This document shows positions 22,901 through 34,900 of a stretch of DNA of 64,000 nt, piece by piece. How positions within the stretch are numbered: the stretch's first letter is position 1; each line of letters begins with the position of its first letter. The translations under genes were made by a program, and so were the position numbers. The notes beneath the pieces were generated by a model that did no database searches, had not been told where the DNA came from, and was given only the letters and a program-made list of their open reading frames with translations. The stretch is taken from contig OX359199.1 in the NCBI GenBank assembly GCA_947172415.1, positions 956,001 to 1,020,000 of the forward strand. Reading direction: 5' to 3'. The DNA comes from Chondrosia reniformis (lineage: Eukaryota; Porifera; Demospongiae; Chondrillida; Chondrillidae).

Positions 22901-25900
22901 TTTGTGAGTTCTTGGCCCTTATATTTTGGATGGACATTTATGGTAGAAATGTATGGTTACAATACTATTGGACTAAGCACTGTTATACAATTTCAATTAT
23001 CCACTGTTTGTGTATATGGGGTTGCGTATTGTATATAGATTCCTTGATTTCTGAGCAAACAATGCAATTTGCTTATTATATATGTACTTGTACTTCTTAA
23101 GACCTTGAGCTGATACTTGGCATATTAATTTTTATTAGAATCCTGCGTATACAGAAATTCAACCAGATTCTCCCAAAGATTTATCGGACAATTCCCTTCC
23201 TCAATTGATCATCCCAAACTATGAGAGGTCGGGCTCTCTCTTTCAACCTGAATTTGGAGTCAGTGTGCCTGAAGATGTAAACTTTGCATTGTTTAATCAG
23301 CAGAGAACAGAAGTTGCTTTAAAGGTAGAATTATTTGTGTCAGATAGAAGTATAGGAATGTTATATAATATGTACGTATATGCAGATCATTCAGGTATGT
23401 ATATATAGGCATAAATGTGTCTGTGGCCTGTAGAGGTTTAAGCATTATTGCGAAACATGAATGATCTAGATGGACACTCTATCTACCTATAAAGGTACAG
23501 TTTGTGGTTAATTGCACAATACCTGTGCTAAGACTATAAGATAATTATGGATAATACATGTTTGTACCTTTTTATTAAATCAGCAGTAAATTAAAGTAGC
23601 GAGTCCATATTGGTAATTAAGGAGCTTGGGTGATCCGTGTGTCCTACGTTGCTTTGGCTAAATCTTTGGTCTTGTAGTGAAAATGTCATGGAGCCTTCCT
23701 CATGTAATACGTGCATGTACATGCCTGTATAGATTTTTGTCCCCTATGTCCCTTTAATTAGGAGTGGGAGTATCCAAGGGAAAATTTGATATACATGAGA
23801 GAACTTGGTGAGGGACAATTTGGAAAGGTTCATCTTATGAAAGCGAAGGTCAGTCACTATTCTCTTGTCGCAGCATAAACGTGGACTAGTTAACCTGTTC
23901 AGTTTCAGGAAATTCAGTCATCACCTAAAATTAGCAAGGATTGTTATATGTATACAACTTAAGATATGAGCAGTGATGAACTATACAATTTATAGGAATC
24001 ATACAATGACTCAGTGGATAGATACAGGATGGTAGAGTATAATGGTAGACCATTTGTACTATTATAGTGCTATTGCACTACTAAAGAGACAAGAGTAGAG
24101 TGAATCCACCTATAGGGTCCAATGATTTTGACACCTAAGCTAGCTACCTACACTAGCAGGTTGCTATTATAAGACTGTAATGGCATGTGTATACATACAT
24201 AAATATGTGTATGTTATGATTGTACATACATATATGTACATTTGCACTTTGAATTAGCACACACTTCCGATGTAGTAGTGACATGTGAGATGCCAGAGTA
24301 ACACCCATTAACTTGTACTTTGATTCCTATCTCAATGAATAATCTAAGACAGCATTTTTTACATGCTACACCTAAGGCCTTTAGGGAGCTAAACCTAGTA
24401 AGAGCTTTGGATGAGGATACAAGAGTTTTCTCCTTCTCTTCTTCTCCACTGGGCCAGACAGCTGTTTCTGGAAATTCCACTCATCATCAGTGACCCTGGG
24501 AATCTTTGTCTTTTTCTTGATCTTTTGTATATATAATAGCATAATCTGCCCCAATCTCTGTCTACTAATTCCCATGTTATATTTGATTCCTACAATTAAA
24601 TTATTGCACCATTAAGAAAGATTGCCTATTTCTGCACTTTTTAGTTAGAGATGGTATAGTATTCCAAATTCCATTTAACCTCAGAACATCTGCGGTTACA
24701 AGGGGACTGTACCAGTTGCTGTGAAGATCTTGAGTAGTCTGAAGGAGGAGGACAGACACAAGTTTTATGAAGAAATTAATTTGATGAGAAAGCTACCACA
24801 TCCCAATATTGTATCTCTTCTTGGTATGTGTCATCAGACATACTTACTGTACATATAATATATGAGACATGTATGTACATATACAATGCAGTTGTCTCCC
24901 AAAATTTTCAAATTGTTTCATTCTAGTGATGATTGTAAGTCTAGATACTAAACTTCACACTGATATCTCTTAGGTTTCTGAGGTTATACTGAAAGATGTA
25001 CATCTGTAGGTACATCTCATAAGGCTCATGAAGAAGTTCATGTAACGTATAAGTCTTTATAAATTAAGTACAGTACATACGCATGTTGTTAGATAAGTAC
25101 TTAATAGAATGGATAGCCTCTAAAATGAGGTCTAATAGATTTAGACCCGGGTCAAGATGGAATTGATGCAAGCGATGTAAATCTAGTCATGTCGGGTGAT
25201 TCTAATGTGGTCATACACATTTTATATTTTTGCCACATTAATTCTCATAAAGTGATTTCTATCTGATATTTTCTTTTCTTCATATTATTTAGGAATGTGT
25301 TCAGCTGAGGAGGATGGTGCTCCCATGTTGATCCTAGAACTGATGGAATATGGAGATTTAAGGAGCTTTCTGATAAAGAATAGGTGGAATACTTATTATG
25401 TCTCCTGAGAAAGATTTTATAATAGAATAAGGATTTCTTTAACTGCTTCAAACTTACGTACATATTTTTTGAAAGGATCATCTTTTGACCTTTAGAGCAT
25501 CTAGTAAAGATGCAGTTTTGTTATCTCTCTTGATTGTGTCGGACATTTCAGTCACTGAAGAAGACCCTCGGGGCTGAAACGTCTGACACTCAAGAGAGAC
25601 AGCAAAACTGTGTCTTTAGACGCTCTAAAAGTTTCCTATGTATCCTTTCAGTGATTAATGTGGCATTTTGGATGACTGGTTGCCATTTTAATAGAACTTT
25701 GTTCCCCCAGACAAGATAGACTTCCATCACTTAGTTGGTTGGCATAATTTATTTCAATTATTATTCACTTTTTCATCATAGCCTTTGCCCAGGTTTAGTT
25801 CAAATATGTCGCGTCACTTAGTTCATATTGTATATACATATGTATACCTTAGTACATAAAGCATTGCATATCTTTTACATGACATGTAGCTCCAATAATG

Positions 25901-27827
25901 ATCAAGCAGAGAAGCTGAATTTTGACTATTTCAATAAATTTGCTTCAGATGTGAGTATTTTCATAGTATGTCAGAATTATATACACTTTTACAACGTGTG
26001 ACTACACCAAGTAGCTATATCTCTTTGGTTTATGGGTAGATATCCAGTGCAATGGCCTTCTTATCCAGTAAACAGTATGTTCACAGAGACATTGCAGCAA
26101 GAAACTGCCTTGGTCAGTTATTATTTTACATTTATACACAACAGATATGCATACCTACTGTACGTATACTGTATACGTGCATAATATTTATATCTATATA
26201 CGTATGTACAAATGTGGTTTGAAGTCTACATTTATAGCTACAGAAGCTACATTTGATACTAACCTTCCTCGCTCTACTTCTTTAGAGGATTTTATAGAAC
26301 TCTACGTAGTTTATACATTACATATTTCCTCTAAACTAAAGAGAGTCTGTATGTAAATATCGTATACCCTATGTATAAATTGTAAGAAGCAATATTAACA
26401 GTTCCAATGGGTGGTTCTCGATGCAGTTGGTAGTGGTTTAAAGGTAAAGTTAGCAGACTTTGGTTTGACTAGAGCTGTTCATGATAAGGACTACTACAGA
26501 ATAGCTAAAGAGACCATGTTACCAATAAGATGGATGGCACCAGAATCTGTACTCTACGGAGTGTTTACATTGGAGAGTGATGTCTGGTAAGATAACAGTT
26601 AACTGCACATTTATACATGTATGTGATACGTATATGTAAGATAAATGTCTGTCTGTATGTACATGTAGTTACTTACTACACTTATGAGTTTGAATACATA
26701 TTTAGATAGGTTGTTTATACTATAATTCCCCCCCCCCCCCCTCCCAGGATTGATTTTGCCCTCCTCTCTTGCAGATTTTTGGGAAGTTAATATAAACACC
26801 CTCATACCATTGCTCCCTCCCCCTAAATTTTGAAAATTTTCATTTTGCATATTTAACTGATTTAGATAGGTTATTTATACTATATATAACTTTGGTGTAT
26901 GAATCTTTTTTGATCAATTTTCCACATGTTCATGGCCAGGTTTCAGTATCTTTGACAAAGACACTGAAACCTGGACATGTGGAATCCATTAAAATATTTG
27001 TGTATACTTTTCAATACTTCAGGGCATTTGGAGTGTTGCTATGGGAGATTGCTAGCTTTGGAGAGAGACCCCTGCCAAATCTTTCTGGAGTAGACATTGT
27101 TGACATTTTTCAAAGGAAAGGATCAGAAGTGTTATTAGAAAGGTACAGCTACGTATATCAAAGTTGTCATAGTAACCGTTTTCCCCTGATTTACAAAGAG
27201 GACACCATTTTCCTTAGTACGTGATTGATTTGCCATATTAGGAAACATTTGAATAGAATTGGCTTGCATTTGTTGCTTATTTAACTATGTATGTATGAAT
27301 GCTATTTTTTCGTATGACCTACGTTTTATGAAAAATGCACTTTATTAAATTATTAGAATTGAAACAGCAAATCCACAAATGCTAGTGGTATATACATATA
27401 ATGTAATTTACTGTCTTTTATAATGAAAATGGGAGTTAAGTGCTAGTGTGAAGGCTATTTTCCAGCAATATATAGTAAGAGTATCTTTTGTTGAGCATCA
27501 ACAACACTACTGGTGTACAGAAATTGAACATTTGGACCAGCATGTCTTCACCATGCAGCAATGAATAAGGAAAGATGCAACCATTTTAAAGAGAGAATTG
27601 AACTTACAATTTCTGTATCAAAGTAGTGTGACTGATGGTCAAAAGATAACAATATATAATTGACACCTCAATCTCCTGTTTCTTTTAGGCCGAAGGATTG
27701 TCCACTTGAATATTATAAGAGAATGCAAGAATGTCAGAGCTATGATCCAGCATCTAGACCAAACTTTAAAACACTACATCAACACTTTAGCAGTGTAGCC
27801 AATATCAGGCTCTATGCGGATTCATAG
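19947..27827 (+). CDS. Receptor tyrosine kinase RTK-C, ALK/LTK-like glycine-rich ectodomain
   Basis: Single-pass RTK, 1006 residues, 15 exons: 19947-20025, 20159-21295, 21372-21636, 21766-21965, 22196-22430, 22585-22633, 23139-23324, 23762-23848, 24685-24823, 25293-25383, 25890-25950, 26040-26112, 26427-26586, 27023-27142 and 27689-27827. A signal peptide (about 1-25) is followed by one long exon encoding a glycine-rich domain: [16 protein letters not shown], two GGGGGGGAS-type runs, a [16 protein letters not shown] run and GDGYV. A Cys-rich EGF-like end follows (CDCTGSC...CTCP...CFQC). This order matches the ALK/LTK glycine-rich and EGF-like region. The transmembrane helix is about 597-621. 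NPAYTEI and the juxtamembrane motif precede a complete kinase: GEGQFG (733), Lys760, HRD (858), DFG (878), YY loop and WMAPE. It is near-identical to RTK-D. The kinase does not look like ALK itself. Confidence 0.88.
22036..22170. repeat. VNTR in RTK-C intron 4, about three copies of a 47-bp unit
   Basis: The unit contains tagctatttaatatacatag and tgtatctcatttgtactaat. The matching intron of RTK-D holds about four copies. Confidence 0.85.
22720..22925. repeat. Copy of the 'CCACTGGGCCAG' dispersed repeat family (RTK-C intron 6)
   Basis: Contains caccattttcctacaagct, gagctttggta, ttctccactggactag and tgaccctgggagtctttgtc. A longer copy than the one in RTK-A; the duplicate in RTK-D is at 31860-32070. 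Confidence 0.65.
24335..24535. repeat. Copy of the 'CCACTGGGCCAG' dispersed repeat family (RTK-C intron 8)
   Basis: Contains aatctaagacagcattttt, gctttggatgaggatacaag, ctccactgggccagacagct and tgaccctgggaatctttgtc. Duplicated in RTK-D at 33480-33675. Confidence 0.65.
25487..25635. mobile_element. Foldback element with hammerhead-like apex (RTK-C intron 10)
   Basis: Long imperfect arms pair: ctttagagc / gctctaaaag, cagttttg / caaaactg and tctctcttga / tcaagagaga. At the apex (25551-25587) lie GTCA, CTGAAGA, GACCC-TC-GGGG, GAAA, CGTC and TGAC, the order of a hammerhead core. The apex can also pair as gacatttcag with ctgaaacgtc, so simple foldback is an alternative explanation. Copy in RTK-D at 34630-34780. 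Confidence 0.55.
26926..26984. repeat. Hairpin in RTK-C intron 13
   Basis: Arms ccacatgt...caggtttcagt and actgaaacctggacatgtgg. In RTK-D only the right arm remains (about 35898-35928), so the left arm was lost there or gained here. Confidence 0.65.
27484..27646. mobile_element. MITE family 2 copy (RTK-C intron 14)
   Basis: An inverted-repeat element with outer arms around ttgagcatcaacaacactac and gtagtgtgactgatg, and inner arms cagaaattgaac / acaatttctgta. Related copies lie at 36454-36600 and 59340-59500. Confidence 0.7.
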
Positions 27828-28000
27828 TTTCACTTTGTTTTGTTTGCATCAGCTGAGCTACAGGATTAAATTAATTACTATTTTGAACTTAATATGTATG
27901 GTGAGAGATATAGGACAAATATATGAGTAAACATCAAAATTTGAAAAACTCAGTGGATATATATATATATGTATATATATATACTTATACATTATAAATA

Positions 28001-28247
28001 AAAACATTTAAAAAATGAAATGAGAAGTAGGGATGGCAGTGCCTGCAACAGTAACTATCACGTGTGCCCAAACATGGAAGTGATGTGTATTGTTAAATCA
28101 CTGAAATTTGAGGCTGTATATATTCCATTTCTGCATTGTTAGCCTTATCATACGATCATTGTCTTGTTTCTTTGCTTTTTCTAGATGTGATAGTTACTGT
28201 TGCAGGCACTGCCATCCCTACTTCTCATTTCATTTTTTAAATGTTTT
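28001..28247. mobile_element. Intact palindromic MITE with 61-bp perfect terminal arms
   Basis: Bases 28001-28061 are the exact reverse complement of 28187-28247, as far as can be checked by eye. The core is about 125 bp and has no open frame. It lies between RTK-C and RTK-D, outside the duplicated block, so it probably inserted after or at the edge of the duplication. Confidence 0.9.
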
Positions 28248-28941
28248 CATTTACTTGTATTCCTTCTTTTTTGTAATGTTATATATTTGTATTTTTTTGG
28301 CGATAACTCGAAATATAACGTCGTAGTCGAAGAGATGACCAAGAACTCCTAATTAGAAAATGGCGACAAAAAGGTTCCAATTTTCTTACGCGCCACAGAA
28401 AACCGTCTTTGCACAAATCGTTTGAAGACAGAAAGGTGCCAATTCCCTAGTTGCTAAAACGTTTCGACGATATATATATGCCCCTAAGATGTATTTATCT
28501 ACAAGCGCGTTTATGCACTAGCGTGAAATAAAAGGAAGAAGAAAATGAGGAAAACCAGAAGTAGGCCTGAAACCGTTTTACAAACTTGGAGCCTTTGTGC
28601 GCTCTTGAAAACAGCTTCCCTCAATTGAAATCGTACAAAAAGACACATTACGAGTTTAAAAGAGGTAAAAACGCATTCGCTGCCTACTTATAAGGTGTTA
28701 ACCCGTAATACATTGAATACGGCAGCCATTTTTTTTCGGGCCATCCCTACTTAGAGAGTACTACCATAGACTATCTATACTTAGTTACGTAACCGTCTAT
28801 GCTCTTAGTAACTAACTTCCTGAATATATGTGATTGTGCATGTGGTTGAGTGTTATATTTTAATAACAGCTGTATATATATTTAACCATTTGCTTTATGT
28901 AATCAGAATGTAATTAGTTTTATTGCTGGCCGTGAGTGACA
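28248..28941. other. Upstream region of RTK-D
   Basis: Unique DNA between the MITE and RTK-D. It does not match the DNA upstream of RTK-C, so the two near-identical receptors probably have different promoters. No promoter element can be named. Confidence 0.5.
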
Positions 28942-31900
28942 ATGGTGGAGGGGATGACTGGATTTCAGTTGTTTATTGTTGCCGTAGTGACGCTATTTCA
29001 CGCAGTTCACTCTCTAAAAGGTTAGTTTTTAGCTACTTACTTGTTACTGGGTGCCTTTGTAGTAGCCTCAGGCTATTGGCCTCCCCAGTTTAAATAAGAT
29101 TTCCTTATATCCTGATATCCTGATACTTTACTCTCCTAGTTAAGTGCTATGTTCTAGCATATGGCTCTAGCTAAGAGTAGGCCGCAAAGTGAACGATTCT
29201 GAGTTATAAATGCATGCGTTATTCCTGAATTGATAATGCCATTAATATTACTATGATTATAGATCTGTCTTCAGTTACGATTTTTTTCACGACATGTGGA
29301 TCAGTCGGCAGAAGTGGACCGTCCTACGAAGAGTGTATAGAGTACTACAGTGAAAACAGCCCCAATATGTTACCATATTTAGAGAGAAGTGAAACGAGAG
29401 GTGTCCAGCTATTTACTGTTCCTCGTACTGGTATTTACGACGTTTCTATAGCGGGTGCGAGCGGAGGTCGGGGTGTCTGCAGTACCACTTACGGCTTAGG
29501 ATATGCGTTTACTAAAAGGTACTTATTGCCTCAAGGTGTCCCTTTTGAAGTGATCGTTGGACAGCGAGGTTTGAGTGGCTGTAGAGGTAGCGCCACTTTT
29601 GAGTACTGCTCTAGTCCATTGAACACTACTGCCTTGATAGACGAATGTGTGGCCGCCTATCAAAATCTCTCAACTGTAGATCTAGATGGTGGTGGCGGGG
29701 GAGGCGGTGCTAGTTTATTTAGACTCTATTCTAGCAATCCTGAGAGATTTTACCCGATTGCAGTAGCTGGAGGAGGCGGCGGCGGTGCATCTTTTGAAAA
29801 TAATTCATTTAGTAGTTATTTTAAATCTAACAATTACTCAATCGATGCTTCAAAACCTTCTGATATGAACGTTAGTTTCAGTGGTGGAGTTGTAGGCTCA
29901 ATAGCACCAGGAGTTGGAGCCGGGTACTTTGATGATGTTGGTTCAAGAACTACATCCTCTGGTGATGCCCTGTCTTTGACATTTCCAGTACGACCTAATG
30001 GTCCTGAAGGTGGCACAGATGTTTGTCATATTGTTCATTTTGATAGCTTCCTTCCGTCTCAAGGTGGATATGGAGGTGGTGGTGCTGGTTGTGGAGGTGG
30101 AGGTGGAGGAGGAGGATATAACGGTGGACGTGTTGTAATTAACATTGGTATTACACAATTACAGGATGAATTACAGGCTCCCGGTGAAGGTGGAACTGCT
30201 TTTGTAAATCCAGTAGGCTCCTACTTTACTGAGCTACCACTGAATGATGGAGACGGTTATGTTATGTTAGTTCCATCAGACTGTGACTGTACAGGAAGTT
30301 GCATTTTTTACGAAAATGACACTTTTGAATGTACATGTCCAAATAACACTTATTTGGCACCTGATGAGTTTGACTGCTTTCAATGTGAGTATATATAGTT
30401 GAAATTTTGTTTTTCCTTATACATACTGTAATTGTAACACTAAACCTTTGTTATTTTTTCGTAATACAGTGATCACCATTTCTTCATTGGACATTGAAAG
30501 TCAATCCATTGTAGGTAGTTACAGAGTAGAAAGTTACATTTTAAGTGAAGTGATGGCCCAGGAAGGGAATGGTAGCAGGACTAATTCTAATATGAGTAAC
30601 CGGTCTATTGAGATATTGGAGGTGTACAGTGTAGAGGCGAAAATAGTGATAGTACCAGAGGAAGGGTCAGGTGCCTGTGTTCTAGCACTAGTGGGTAGTA
30701 ACAATACCATATATGGAGTTCAGCTGATACAGAGGTAAGGGAATTACACTATTACTATTTTTAGATATTCTAATGTATGCAAATTCAATATAAACCTGAT
30801 ATACGTATATCTACTGTATGAAGCTCTAGTGAGATAGGACATTAAACCCTTGTATCATCTTAGGAATAGTCAGTCCAGTATTACTGTAACCAAGCTGTAC
30901 AACTTGATGGTAATGGAATTTGGTGAAGTAGCAATTAGCAATACTTCACTGAAGACTTTTGATGATCCGTTGAGAATTGGATACCTTGTCTTGTTTGAAG
31001 AGAGTGCTACATGCAGACTGAACTCTGTGATTGTCAATGCCAGCATCAGAGAAAGAGAAAGTGGTAACTTAAAAGAGTGATTAAATACATACATACGTAT
31101 GCGTATGTATATCTGTTCATGCTCCATTGACTCATAGCTATTTAATATACATAGTACGTGTATCTCATTTGTACTAATGCTAGCTATTTAATATACATAG
31201 TACATGTATCTCATTTGTACTAATGCTAGCTATTTAATATACATAGTACATGTATCTCATTTGTACTAATGCTAGCTATTTAATATACATAGTACATGTA
31301 TCTCATTTGGCTGGATCACAAAATGTTTTAATTTCGCAGTTCTACTAGAAGCTCCATTGTTTGACTTATCAACTGTTGACTATATATATGAGGTTCTGTT
31401 ACCAGTTGACGAAGGCAGTACCTCCAGTATCAGTGCTGGAGAAGTGGCAGCCATTGTGATAAGTCTCCTTCTACTGGTGATAGCAGTACTTTTTGTCATT
31501 GCCGGCTCTATATGGTTCCTTAAGAGGAGAAGGATGAAGCGAGGAAATGCAAATATATCTTCCTTGGGAGCCAAGTTAGTGTGTACATCATTAAATATAT
31601 GCCAGGCAGTGATCATCTTTCTGTTTTATATGGCACTAAGTATGATTATATTGACTTCATCATTATTATGTGAAGTAGTAGTACTAACTATAGTACGTAA
31701 CTGTATAATTATCATCTTCCAATTTTAGTGACTATACCAGCTTTGAAATGAGTAACAGACAGATGGCCTTTACACCTGTAAGTGTTTTATGACTACATTC
31801 ATTGCGTGTATGTACAGTATTTAGGCTATTCTAAATATAATAGTAGATTTCATGTCCCATATATATATGAATAGTCTAAAACACCATTTTCCTACAAGCT

Positions 31901-34900
31901 ACATCTAAAGTAAGAAAAATATACATAATAAGAGCTTTGGTATAGTCTTCTCCTTCTTCTTCTTCTCCACTGGACTAGAAAGCTATTTCTGGGAATTACA
32001 CCCTTCCTCAGTGACCCTGGGAGTCTTTGTCTTCTTGTTGATCTTTTGTGAGTTCTTGGCCCTTATATTTTGGATGGACATTTATGGTAGAAATGTATGG
32101 TTACAATACTATTGGACTAAGCACTGTTATACAATTTCAATTATCCACTGTTTGTGTATATGGGGTTGCGTATTGTATATAGATTCCTTGATTTCTGAGC
32201 AAACAATGCAATTTGCTTATTATATATGTACTTGTACTTCTTAAGACCTTGAGCTGACACTTGGCATATTAATTTTTATTAGAATCCTGCGTATACAGAA
32301 ATTCAACCAGATTCTCCCAAAGATTTATCGGACAATTCCCTTCCTCAATTGATCATCCCAAACTATGAGAGGTTGGGCTCTCTCTTTCAACCTGAATTTG
32401 GAGTCAGTGTGCCTGAAGATGTAAACTTTGCATTGTTTAATCAGCAGAGAACAGAAGTTGCTTTAAAGGTAGAATTATTTGTGTCAGATAGAAGTATAGG
32501 AATGTTATATAATATGTACGTATATGCAGATCATTCAGGTATGTATATATATGCATAAATGTGTCTGTGGCCTGTAGAGGTTTAAGCATTATTGCGAAAC
32601 ATGAATGATCTAGATGGACACTCTATCTACCTATAAAGGTACAGTTTGTGGTTAATTGCACAATACCTGTGCTAAGACTATAAGATAATTATGGATAATA
32701 CATGTTTGTACCTTTTTATTAAATCAGCAGTAAATTAAAGTAGCGAGTCCATATTGGTAATTAAGGAGCTTGGGTGATCCGTGTGTCCTACGTTGCTTTG
32801 GCTGAATCTTTGGTCTTGTAGTGAAAATGTCGTGGAGCCTTCCTCATGTAATACGTGCATGTACATGCCTGTATAGATTTTTGTCCCCTATGTCCCTTTA
32901 ATTAGGAGTGGGAGTATCCAAGGGAAAATTTGATATACATGAGAGAACTTGGTGAGGGACAATTTGGAAAGGTTCATCTTATGAAAGCGAAGGTCAGTCA
33001 CTATTCTCTTGTCGCAGCATAAACGTGGACTAGTTAACCTGTTCAGTTTCAGGAAATTCAGTCATCACCTAAAATTAGCAAGGATTGTTATATGTATACA
33101 ACTTAAGATATGGGCAGTGATGAACTATACAATTTATAGGAATCATACAATGACTCAGTGGATAGATACAGGATGGTAGAGTATAATGGTAGACCATTTG
33201 TACTATTATAGTGCTATTGCACTACTAAAGAGACAAGAGTAGAGTGGATCCACCTATAGGGTCCAATGATTTTGACACCTAAGCTAGCTACCTACACTAG
33301 CAGGTTGCTATTATAAGACTGTAATGGCATGTGTGTACATACATAAATATGTGTATGTTATGATTGTACATACATATATGTACACTTGCACTTTGAATTA
33401 GCACACACTTCCGATGTAGTAGTGACATGTGAGATGCCACAGTAACACCCATTAATTTGTACTTTGATTCCTATTTCAATGACTAATCTAAGACACCATT
33501 TTTTACATGCTACATCTACTTAAGAGTAAGGCCTATAGGTAGTGAGAGCTTTGGATGAGGATACAAGAGTTTTCTCCTTCTCTTCTTCTCCACTGGGCCA
33601 GACAGCTGTTTCTGGAAATTCCACTCATCATCAGTGACCCTGGGAATCTTTGTCTTTTTCTTGATCTTTTGTATATATAATAGCATAATCTGCCCCAACC
33701 TCTGTCTACTAATTCCCATGTTATATTTGATTCCTACAATTAAATTATTGCACCATTAAGAAAGATTGCCTATGTCTGCACTTTTTAGTTAGAGATGGTA
33801 TAGTATTCCAAATTCCATTTAACCTCAGAACATCTGCGGTTACAAGGGTACTGTACCAGTTGCTGTGAAGATCTTGAGTAGTCTGAAGGAGGAGGACAGA
33901 CACAAGTTTTATGAAGAAATTAATTTGATGAGAAAGCTACCACATCCCAATATTGTATCTCTTCTTGGTATGTGTCATCAGGCATACATACTGTACATAT
34001 AATATATGAGACATGTATGTACATATACAATGCAGTTGTCTCCCAAAATTTTCAAATTGTTTCATTCTAGTGATGATTGTAAGTCTAGATACTAAACTTC
34101 ACACTGATATCTCTTAGGTTTCTGAGGTTATACTGAAAGATGTACATCTGTAGGTACATCTCATAAGGCTCATGAAGAAGTTCATGTAACGTATAAGTCT
34201 TTATAAATTAAGTACAGTACCTACGCATGTTGTTAGATAAGTACTTAATAGAATGGATAGCCTCTAAAATGAGGTCTAATAGATCTAGACCCGGGTCAAG
34301 ATGGAACTGACGCAAGCGATGTAAATCTAGTCATGTCGGGTGATTCTAATGTGGTCATACACATTTTATATTTTTGCCACATTAATTCTCATAAAGTGAT
34401 TTCTATCTGATATTTTCTATTCTTCATATTATTTAGGAATGTGTTCAGCTGAGGAGGATGGTGCTCCCATGTTGATCCTAGAACTGATGGAATATGGAGA
34501 TTTAAGGAGCTTTCTGATAAAGAATAGGTGGAATACTTATTATGTCTCCTGAGAAAGATTTTATAATAGAATAAGGATTTCTTTAACTGCTTCAAACTTA
34601 CGTACATATCTTTTGAAAGGATCATCTTTTGACCTTTAGAGCATCTAGTAAAGACGCAGTTTTGTTATCTCTCTTGATTGTGTCGGACATTTCAGTCACT
34701 GAAGAAGACCCTCGGGGCTGAAATGTCTGACACTCAAGAGAGACAGCAAAACTGTGTCTTTAGACGCTCTAAAAGTTTCCTATGTATCCTTTCAGTAATT
34801 AATGTGGCATTTTGGATGACTGGTTGCCATTTTAATAGAACTTTGTTCCCCCAGACAAGATAGACTTCCGTCACTTAGTTGGTTGGCATAATTTATTTCA

